NCBI GenBank assembly: GCA_963746265.1
Contig: CAVVAM010000011.1
Location: forward strand, 372,001-436,000
Reading direction: 5' to 3'
DNA: 64,000 nucleotides
From: Ilumatobacter sp963746265
GTDB taxonomy: Bacteria > Actinomycetota > Acidimicrobiia > Acidimicrobiales > Ilumatobacteraceae
Positions 16,177 through 22,476 of this stretch are shown piece after piece. The notes below the pieces were generated by a model that saw only the letters and a program-made list of their open reading frames with translations, ran no database searches and was not told where the DNA came from. The position numbers were made by a program, and so were the translations under genes. Positions within the stretch are counted from its first letter, which is position 1; each line of letters begins with the position of its first letter.

Positions 16177-17364
16177 TCAGCCGACCGGCGACAGGATGAT
16201 GGAGCCGTTGTGGCCGCCGAAGCCGAAGTTGTTCGACAGCGTCGGACCTGGCTCCCAGTCACGGGGCTCGCCCATGACGACGTCGATCGCGATGTCGTCG
16301 CCGAGTACCTTGGTGTTGGCCGTGGGCGGGATCTGGCGATGCTGGAACGACAAGAGCACTGCCGCAGCCTCGAGCGCGCCGGCAGCTCCGAGGGCGTGAC
16401 CGGTCACGCCCTTGGTGGACACCACCGGTACCCTGCCGTCGCCGAAGACCGCGGACACCGCGGCGGCCTCGGCGGCGTCGTTGAGCGGCGTGCTCGTGCC
16501 ATGGGCGTTGATCTGCTTGATGTCGCCCGGGGTGAGGCCGGCGTCGTCGAGCGCCAACCGCATGCACGCGATCGCACCCACGCCGCCCGGCGCCGGCGCG
16601 GTGATGTGATGGGCATCGGCGTTGCTGCCGCCACCCAAGATCTCGCCGATGATGTGGGCACCACGTGCGACGGCGTGGTCCCACTCCTCCAGCACGAACG
16701 CGGCGGCGCCCTCGCCCATGATGAATCCGTCGCGATCGGTGTCGAACGGTCGGCTGGTGCCGCTGCTCGACAGCGCCGTCATGTTGCCGAACCCGGCGAG
16801 CGCGGTGATCGTGGCGGCATGCTCGGTGCCACCCGAGACGACGGCATCGGCCAACCCCCACGCGATCACTCGTGCGGCGTAGACCAGCGCGTGCGTGCCC
16901 GCTGCGCACGCCGTCACGATGGTCTCGTTCGGGCCCTGCAGCCCGAATCGCATCGAGATCGCCGCGCCGGGGGCGTTGGCCATCATCATCGGCACGAGAA
17001 AGGGGGAGACTCGCCGTTCGCCCTTCTCGATGCGTACGGTGATCTGCTCCTCGAGCGTGTGGATGCCGCCCACTCCCGTTCCGAAGATGGTGCCGAAGCG
17101 GGCAGGGTCGAGACCCAGATCGCCGGCCTGCGCCATCGCCTCCGTGGCAGCTGCGATGGCGAACTGCTCGCTGACGTCGGCCCGACGAGCCTCCTTGGGG
17201 GAGGCGTAGTACTCGGACGAATCCCACCCGTCGATGACCGTCGCACGGTCGACGTGGGTGAGGCCGGGACCGAGCAGGCCGGACCAGAATGCGTCCTTGC
17301 CGAGCCCACAGGGCGCGACGACGCCGTAGCCGACGATCGCAACGCGGCGACCCAGACCGTTCAT
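16177..17364 (-). CDS. fabF: Beta-ketoacyl-ACP synthase II (FabF)
   Basis: Elongating condensing enzyme, 395 residues, using malonyl-ACP and acyl-ACP. The ATG at 17364 is preceded by AAAGGAT, which decides the start. The active-site Cys is in VTACAAGTHAL; the two catalytic His residues are in INAHGTSTPLND and VTGHALGAAGALE. The C-terminal SNNFGFGGHNGS loop is intact. It is the last gene of fabD-fabH-fabG-acpP-fabF and lies 40 bases after acpP. Confidence 0.95.
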   Translation of the reverse strand: MNGLGRRVAIVGYGVVAPCGLGKDAFWSGLLGPGLTHVDRATVIDGWDSSEYYASPKEARRADVSEQFAIAAATEAMAQAGDLGLDPARFGTIFGTGVGGIHTLEEQITVRIEKGERRVSPFLVPMMMANAPGAAISMRFGLQGPNETIVTACAAGTHALVYAARVIAWGLADAVVSGGTEHAATITALAGFGNMTALSSSGTSRPFDTDRDGFIMGEGAAAFVLEEWDHAVARGAHIIGEILGGGSNADAHHITAPAPGGVGAIACMRLALDDAGLTPGDIKQINAHGTSTPLNDAAEAAAVSAVFGDGRVPVVSTKGVTGHALGAAGALEAAAVLLSFQHRQIPPTANTKVLGDDIAIDVVMGEPRDWEPGPTLSNNFGFGGHNGSIILSPVG

Positions 17365-17404
17365 ACCGATCCTTTCGCGTCGGCCCGCACGATCGGGCGC
17401 ATCA

Positions 17405-17641
17405 TCAGAGCTTGTTGGAGACGAGCTCGTAGGCCTGTCCCACGGTCTCGATGCCCTCGAGTTCTTCCTCGGGCACCTCGACACCGAATTCCTCCTCGAG
17501 TGCCATGACGAGCTCGACGAGGTCGAGGCTGTCGGCGTCGAGGTCGTCGCCGAACTTGGCGTCCGGCGTGACTTGGTCTTCCGAGACCGACAGTACTTCG
17601 ACGGCGCACTTCTGGAAGCGAGCGAACAGTTCTTGGTCCAA
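17405..17641 (-). CDS. acpP: Acyl carrier protein
   Basis: Carries growing acyl chains on a 4'-phosphopantetheine. 78 residues, strongly acidic. The attachment Ser38 lies in the DADSLDLVEL motif. Translation starts at TTG: a GGAGA Shine-Dalgarno lies at the right distance and no ATG or GTG is available nearby. It sits between fabG and fabF, the classical position. Confidence 0.96.
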   Translation of the reverse strand: MDQELFARFQKCAVEVLSVSEDQVTPDAKFGDDLDADSLDLVELVMALEEEFGVEVPEEELEGIETVGQAYELVSNKL

Positions 17642-17697
17642 CGGTTGTCTCCTTGTTGCTTGTGACGTTGATCAGTCTAGGGAGTCTGATCGGCGGG

Positions 17698-18411
17698 TCA
17701 GTGGCCCATGCCCAGGCCACCATCGACCGGGAGCACCGCGCCGGTGATGTACGCGGCATCGGCGGAGGCGAGGAAGGCGACCGCGCCGGCGATCTCGTCG
17801 GGCCTCGCGGCCCGTTCGAGCGGAACGGCGGCGACGATGGCCTGGAGCCGATCCTCGCCGAGGGCGGCCGTCATGTCGGTCTCGACCGGGCCGGGCGCGA
17901 TCACGTTGACCGTGATCCCACGCGAGCCCAACTCGCGGGCGAGCGATCGTGCGAGGCCCACCAGACCGGCCTTCGACGCCGCATAGTTGGACTGGCCGGC
18001 CGCACCGAGCAGGCCGACCACCGACGACATCAACACGATGCGGCCCTTCCGGGCCTTGAGCATGCCGCGCGCGGCCCGCTTGGCGACTCGGTACGAGGCC
18101 GTGAGATTGGCGTCGATCACGCTGGCGAAGTCGTCTTCACTCATCCGCAGCAGGAGGCCGTCACGAGTGACGCCCGCGTTCGACACGAGCACCTCGACCG
18201 GGCCGCCGAACTGCTCCTCCACGGCGGCGAAGGCCTGATCGACCTGCTCCGAATCGGTGACGTCGCACTTGACGCCGAAGAACCCCTCGGGAGGCGGCGA
18301 CGAGTGGTACGTGACCGCGACGTGGTCGCCGAGCGCTCTGAACCGTTCCGCGCATGCGAGCCCGATGCCGCGGGATCCTCCGGTGATGAGCACCACGCGG
18401 GGTTCACTCAC
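17698..18411 (-). CDS. fabG: 3-Oxoacyl-ACP reductase FabG
   Basis: NADPH-dependent short-chain dehydrogenase that reduces 3-oxoacyl-ACP. About 237 residues. Motifs: cofactor loop TGGSRGIGLA, SNAGVTRDGLL, catalytic Ser in VLMSSVVGLLG, catalytic Tyr and Lys in SNYAASKAG, and the C-terminal LPVDGGLGMGH. The GTG start at 18411 overlaps the fabH stop (GTGA), so coupling decides this start over longer in-frame options. Confidence 0.93.
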   Translation of the reverse strand: MSEPRVVLITGGSRGIGLACAERFRALGDHVAVTYHSSPPPEGFFGVKCDVTDSEQVDQAFAAVEEQFGGPVEVLVSNAGVTRDGLLLRMSEDDFASVIDANLTASYRVAKRAARGMLKARKGRIVLMSSVVGLLGAAGQSNYAASKAGLVGLARSLARELGSRGITVNVIAPGPVETDMTAALGEDRLQAIVAAVPLERAARPDEIAGAVAFLASADAAYITGAVLPVDGGLGMGH

Positions 18412-19361
18412 GTGGCATCGGCTCCCCATCGCAGCACGCAACTCGCGGCGGTCATGCCACCGCCGAAGCCGACGAGCAGGATCAGGTCGCCGTGGTCGAC
18501 ACGTCCGGCCTCGAGCGCGTCTGCGAGCGCGAGCGGGATCGAGGCCGACGACGTGTTGCCTGTCCGATGGATCACGACGGCGGCTCGTTCGATCGGTACG
18601 TCGAGTCGGTCGCAGGCGGCTTGGATGATCCGGATGTTGGCCTGGTGCGGCACGATCAACTTGATGTCGTCACCGGTCACGCCGGCGTGGGCCATCGACT
18701 TCTCGGCCGAATCGACCATGATTCGCACGGCCCGACGGAACACCTCCCGGCCTTCCATCTGGATGTATCCGCCGACCTCGGCCTGCAGGATCCCGAGTGC
18801 CGATCCGTCGGCGTCGAGATCCCATCCCAGCAGCTGTCCGGTGCCGTCGACGCTCTCGAGCACGACGGCGCCGGACCCGTCGGCGAACAGGGGGGCGGTG
18901 ACACGGTCGTCGTAGTCGGTGATGCGGGAGAGCGAATCCGTTCCGATCAGGAGGACGCGGTCGGCACCCATCGCGATCAGCCCGTGCGCTGTGACGAGGC
19001 CGTAGACGAAGCCGGAGCACGCGGCGTTGATGTCGAACGCTCCGCACCGCAGGCCCAGCTCGTTCTGCACGGCCGCCGCCGAGCCCCACTGCTTGTCGGG
19101 TGTGGTGGTGGCCAGGACGAGTGCATCGATTCGTGTCGGATCGAGCCCCGCCATCTCGAGTGCCTGCCGACCCGACTCGATCGACAGGCCGATCGTCGTC
19201 CCACCCACGCGGCGCTCCTCGATCCCGGTGCGGGTGCGGATCCACTCGTCGCTGGTGTCCATCGTGGCGGCCAACTCTTCGTTGGTGAGCACCTTCTCCG
19301 GCAGAGCGGTTCCCCACCCCGAGATGACGGCGCCGCGGGCGCCATCGCGAATTGCTGGCAT
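18408..19361 (-). CDS. fabH: Beta-ketoacyl-ACP synthase III (FabH)
   Basis: Starts fatty acid synthesis by condensing an acyl-CoA primer with malonyl-ACP. 317 residues. Active-site Cys115 in INAACSGFVYGL, His in VPHQANIRI and Asn in HRTGNTSSAS make the CHN triad. Ends LLVGFGGGMTAAS. A GAGGAGG Shine-Dalgarno precedes its ATG, only 10 bases after fabD. Primer preference (straight or branched) cannot be read. Confidence 0.95.
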   Translation of the reverse strand: MPAIRDGARGAVISGWGTALPEKVLTNEELAATMDTSDEWIRTRTGIEERRVGGTTIGLSIESGRQALEMAGLDPTRIDALVLATTTPDKQWGSAAAVQNELGLRCGAFDINAACSGFVYGLVTAHGLIAMGADRVLLIGTDSLSRITDYDDRVTAPLFADGSGAVVLESVDGTGQLLGWDLDADGSALGILQAEVGGYIQMEGREVFRRAVRIMVDSAEKSMAHAGVTGDDIKLIVPHQANIRIIQAACDRLDVPIERAAVVIHRTGNTSSASIPLALADALEAGRVDHGDLILLVGFGGGMTAASCVLRWGADAT

Positions 19362-19371
19362 GTTGTCCTCC

Positions 19372-20541
19372 TCAGCTGGTACGCAGCCAGGCGATCGGTT
19401 GCCGCGACGTCACGCGCTCGGTGTCGACGGCGATGTAGTTCTGTAGTGTCCCCCGGAACGGCGAGCGGACCTCGTGCTCGCCGACCTGACCCACCACCGT
19501 ACCCACTTGGATCACTGCGCCCGGTTCGATCGGCGCCGGCGTGAAGATCCCTGCAGCCGGGGAGACCACGACCCGTTCGGCGACGAACAGGTGCTCTCCT
19601 TCCAGTTCGGACGGTGGTGCACTCTCGCCGGCGATCCACGCGAGCAGCTTGTCGAGATCGTCGGGCGTCGCGACCGAGATGGTGCGAGCGCCCTCCACGG
19701 TCCGTTTCGCCATGCCGGTGAGGACGCCGCCGGGGCCGAGTTCGGCGAAATCGGTCACGCCGAGGCTCGACAACGTCTGGAGGCACTGCCGCCAACGGAC
19801 CGGGCTCGACAGCTGCGCCGACAGCAGCGACGTCCATTCGGCGCCCCGGTCGTGTGGTTTCGCGTCGACGTTGGAGACCACCGGGATCTCGGCGTCGCGG
19901 ATGTCGGCGGCGGCGATCGCCTCCCGGAGCCGGTCGCGTGCGGGCGCCATGAACGACGTGTGGAAGGCGCCCGACACCTGCAGCGGCATGACGCGCTTGG
20001 CCCCGAGCTCCTTGGCGTGGGCGCCGGCCTTCTCCACCGCCGCGGGGTCGCCGGCGATCACGACCTGACCGGGCGCGTTGAAGTTCGCGACCCAGACGTC
20101 GGCGTCGGCCAGATTGCACGCGACCTCGACCTGATCGTCGTCGAGCCCGAGGACTGCCGCCATCGTGCCGACGTGGGCGGCGCCGGCGTCGTGCATGGCA
20201 GCTGCGCGCTCGGACACGAGGGCGACACCTTCGTCGAAACCGAGCGCTCCCGTGGCTGCCAGCGCGGTGTACTCACCGAGGCTGTGCCCCGCGCAGAAGC
20301 TGGCTTCGATGCCGAGTCGCTCGACCGCGTCGAGCACCATCAGGCTCGACACGAACGTCGTCAGTTGTGCGTTCCGGGTGTCCTTGAGCTCGTCGCCGTC
20401 GGCGTGGAGCAGCAGCGCTGCGATGTCTCGTCCGGCGATCTCATTCGCCTCGTCGACCAGTTCCCAACTGTCGTGGTCGACCCAAGGCCGGCCCATTCCC
20501 GGTCGCTGCGACCCCTGACCGGGGAAGGTGAATGCGAGCAT
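19372..20541 (-). CDS. fabD: Malonyl-CoA:ACP transacylase (FabD) fused to a biotinyl-like domain
   Basis: First gene of the minus-strand fab operon. Residues 1-305 are a complete FabD that loads malonyl onto ACP: FTFPGQGSQ start, nucleophile Ser87 in GHSLGEY, catalytic His194 in GAFHTSF. Residues about 316-389 are extra. VVVSPAAGIFTPAPIEPGAVIQVGTVVGQV followed by VRSPFRGTLQNYIAVD has the two-half barrel-sandwich pattern of biotinyl/lipoyl domains, but lacks the modifiable Lys (no EAMKM; VRSP instead). It may be a structural or docking module. Typical FabD proteins are about 300-315 residues, so the tail is unusual. Confidence 0.9.
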   Translation of the reverse strand: MLAFTFPGQGSQRPGMGRPWVDHDSWELVDEANEIAGRDIAALLLHADGDELKDTRNAQLTTFVSSLMVLDAVERLGIEASFCAGHSLGEYTALAATGALGFDEGVALVSERAAAMHDAGAAHVGTMAAVLGLDDDQVEVACNLADADVWVANFNAPGQVVIAGDPAAVEKAGAHAKELGAKRVMPLQVSGAFHTSFMAPARDRLREAIAAADIRDAEIPVVSNVDAKPHDRGAEWTSLLSAQLSSPVRWRQCLQTLSSLGVTDFAELGPGGVLTGMAKRTVEGARTISVATPDDLDKLLAWIAGESAPPSELEGEHLFVAERVVVSPAAGIFTPAPIEPGAVIQVGTVVGQVGEHEVRSPFRGTLQNYIAVDTERVTSRQPIAWLRTS

Positions 20542-20677
20542 CAGGGCGAGGCTAGACGCTTCCGAGGGAGCTCCTGGTACTACCCGTGAGTAACCCATCG
20601 GTTTCCCGTGCAGCCGGTGTGGCACACCATGCCAGGTCCTCAGACGACGTACTCCCCGGCGCCTACCATCGGCCGAC

Positions 20678-21266
20678 ATGAGCGACACGCCGCCTCCCCC
20701 GCCACCGCCTCCGCCCCCACCGCCGCCTCCGGCGGCGCCGCCTCCGCCCCCACCGTTCGGTGCTGCCGTACCGGGCGGCCGGGAGTTGGCGTCGTCCGGC
20801 ATGCGTGTGCTCGCGCGAAATTCTCGACTATCTGATTCTGAGCTTCGTCTTCGGGTCGATCTTCGCTGCGATCATCCTGAGTGGCGACGACGACGCCGGA
20901 CTCGCCGGCATCGGTACCGACGCGAGTCTCGGTCGGGCCTATCTCATCGGGCTCCTGGGTGCAGGGGTCGGGTTCGCGTGGGATGCCGTGTGCACGAAGA
21001 TGTTCGGTGGTTCCCCGATGAAGCTTGCGTTCGGGATGCGGGTGATCCAACAGAACGGGGCCGACGTCGAGTGGAGCCATGCGATCAAACGGTGGGCCCT
21101 CCCGGGCGCGTTCGCTCTCATCCCGCCCTTCGTTGCGTTGAACGTGCTCGTGAGTCTCGCTCAGCTCGTGATCCTGATCGTCAGCCTCGTGTTCATCTTC
21201 TCGAAGCCGCTCCGCACGGCGGTGTGGGATCTGTTCGCCGGCACGCTCGTGGTGAAGAGCCGCTGA
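20678..21266 (+). pseudogene. RDD family protein with poly-Pro N-terminus, interrupted by a frameshift
   Basis: The ATG at 20678 opens MSDT plus about 14 Pro, then AAPPPPPP and ELASSGMRVLAR, a normal entry into an RDD domain. Near 20810-20820, in CTCGCGCGAAATTC, the frame shifts: the membrane domain continues in the +1 frame as REILDYLILSFVFGSIFAAI and on through FGGSPMKLAFGMRVI to LFAGTLVVKSR. Joining the frames gives a protein like the intact RDD gene at 9.3 kb. A GTG at 20760 could start the second frame alone but gives an unlikely N-terminus (MLPYRAAGS). Either a broken gene or an assembly error at a GC-rich run. Confidence 0.7.
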
Positions 21267-21313
21267 CGCACACCCGATGACGGGGTGTGCGGCGCCGATA
21301 GTCTCACCCGCAC

Positions 21314-21386
21314 GCCCCGGTAGCCCAACGGCAGAGGCAGCGGTCTCAAACACCGTCCAGTGTGGGTTCGAATCCCACCCGGGGCA
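21314..21386 (+). tRNA. tRNA with anticodon CAA (Leu, UUG), short variable loop
   Basis: A 73-base cloverleaf: acceptor stem GCCCCGG/CCGGGGC with discriminator A, D arm GCCC...GGC, anticodon stem GCGGT/ACCGT around loop CTCAAAC, and T arm GTGGG-TTCGAAT-CCCAC. The anticodon is CAA, decoding the Leu codon UUG. The variable region is only 5 bases (CCAGT), a class I form, whereas tRNA-Leu normally has a long variable arm. CCA is not encoded. As I recall, a tRNA-Leu gene precedes the pdtaR-type regulator in mycobacteria as well. Confidence 0.85.
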
Positions 21387-21387
21387 C

Positions 21388-21678
21388 ATGGGTTCCTGGC
21401 TCGTCCGACGGCGGCTGACGCAGACCTCGGCACGGTTGCGGTCACTCCGCGCCGAACTGGCGCAGATCGACGAGCAGCTCGCCGTCGTGGCCGATGACGC
21501 CGACAGTCAGGCGATCCGGGCGCTCGTGTCGGAAACGCCCGGGGCGTCGTTCGAAGCCAACGATGCCCGCAAGCACGCCGATGCGATGCGCAAACACCGC
21601 CGACACATCGTCGACGCGATCGTCGAACTCGAGTCGCGTCAGGACCGGTTGCTCGATCAGATGAACGCCGGACGGTGA
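21388..21678 (+). CDS. Small conserved helical protein immediately after the tRNA
   Basis: A 96-residue basic protein starting MGSWLVRRRLTQTSARLRSLR, then long Glu/Ala/Gln/Arg-rich helices (ELAQIDEQLAVVADDADSQAIR; MRKHRRHIVDAIVELESRQD) likely to form a coiled coil. No membrane segment or known motif. The ATG lies one base after the last tRNA position, so there is no room for a ribosome site on a processed message; cutting the tRNA 3' end would create a nearly leaderless mRNA. Function unknown. Confidence 0.6.
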   Translation: MGSWLVRRRLTQTSARLRSLRAELAQIDEQLAVVADDADSQAIRALVSETPGASFEANDARKHADAMRKHRRHIVDAIVELESRQDRLLDQMNAGR

Positions 21679-21748
21679 ACCGCTCGTCCTACGTGCCGGG
21701 CTGGTTGAATGTGACTGGTGGCCGTCGAGGCCCGCGAAAGGAACCCCA

Positions 21749-22324
21749 GTGTCGCTCAGAGTCGTGATCGCCGAAGACGAAGCCATCATCCGCATGGACC
21801 TGCGCGAGACCCTCGAGGAGGAGGGGTACGACGTGGTCGGCGAGACGGGCCGGGGCGACGAAGCCGTCGAGCTGGTTCGTACGTTGATGCCCGACCTCGC
21901 CGTGCTCGACGTGAAGATGCCGGGGATGGACGGTCTCGAGGCGGCCGGCATCATCACCGACGAGAAGCTGTGTGGGGTGTTGATCCTGACGGCGTTCAGT
22001 CAGCGGGAGGTCATCGAGCAGGCCCGTGACGCCGGCGCATTGGCGTATCTCGTCAAGCCGTTCCAGAAGAGTGATCTCGTGCCCGCGATCGAGGTCGCGA
22101 TCGGACGGTTCCGAGAGCTCCGCAACCTGACCGGCGAGATCGACGCGCTCGGCGAGCAGCTCGAGGCTCGCAAGACGATCGATCGGGCCAAGGGGGTACT
22201 GATCGACGAGTGCGGGATGAAGGAGGGTGACGCCTTCTCGTTCATCCAACGGACGGCCATGAGCGAACGCACCAAGATGCGCGATGTCGCGCTGCGAGTG
22301 CTCGACGGTTCGCTGCGTCCGTGA
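21749..22324 (+). CDS. ANTAR-domain response regulator, PdtaR-like
   Basis: Receiver domain plus RNA-binding ANTAR domain, 191 residues. Receiver: VVIAEDEAIIRMDLRETL, phospho-acceptor Asp in LAVLDVKMPGMDG, Lys in YLVKPF. The ANTAR domain from about residue 128 (ARKTIDRAKGVLIDECGMKEGDAFSFIQRTAM) binds paired hairpins to prevent transcription termination. GTG start after GAAAGGAACC. Sequence and position ahead of polA match mycobacterial PdtaR (Rv1626). The cognate kinase is not in the window. Confidence 0.93.
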   Translation: MSLRVVIAEDEAIIRMDLRETLEEEGYDVVGETGRGDEAVELVRTLMPDLAVLDVKMPGMDGLEAAGIITDEKLCGVLILTAFSQREVIEQARDAGALAYLVKPFQKSDLVPAIEVAIGRFRELRNLTGEIDALGEQLEARKTIDRAKGVLIDECGMKEGDAFSFIQRTAMSERTKMRDVALRVLDGSLRP

Positions 22325-22333
22325 TCAGTGCTC

Positions 22334-22445
22334 CCCGGCCACGCAGGCCGGGTGTGGCCGTTGGCTCGCTGGCGCTTCCCCGGCTCGCAGTCGTGTTCGG
22401 GTTCGGCCCGGTGTGACCGGTGTTCCCCGGCCACGCAGGCCGGGG
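22334..22445. repeat. Two identical hairpins between the ANTAR regulator and polA
   Basis: The sequence CCCCGGCCACGCAGGCCGGG occurs twice, at 22333-22352 and 22425-22444. Each copy folds as CCCGGCC-ACGCA-GGCCGGG (a 7-8 bp GC stem with a 5-base loop). The rest of the 152-base gap carries no gene. They may be tandem terminators for the regulator gene. Paired hairpins are also what ANTAR proteins bind, so an antitermination site ahead of polA is possible but not shown. Confidence 0.55.
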
Positions 22446-22476
22446 GTTCGTTCCTGCCAACGCGTAACGTGTCGGC

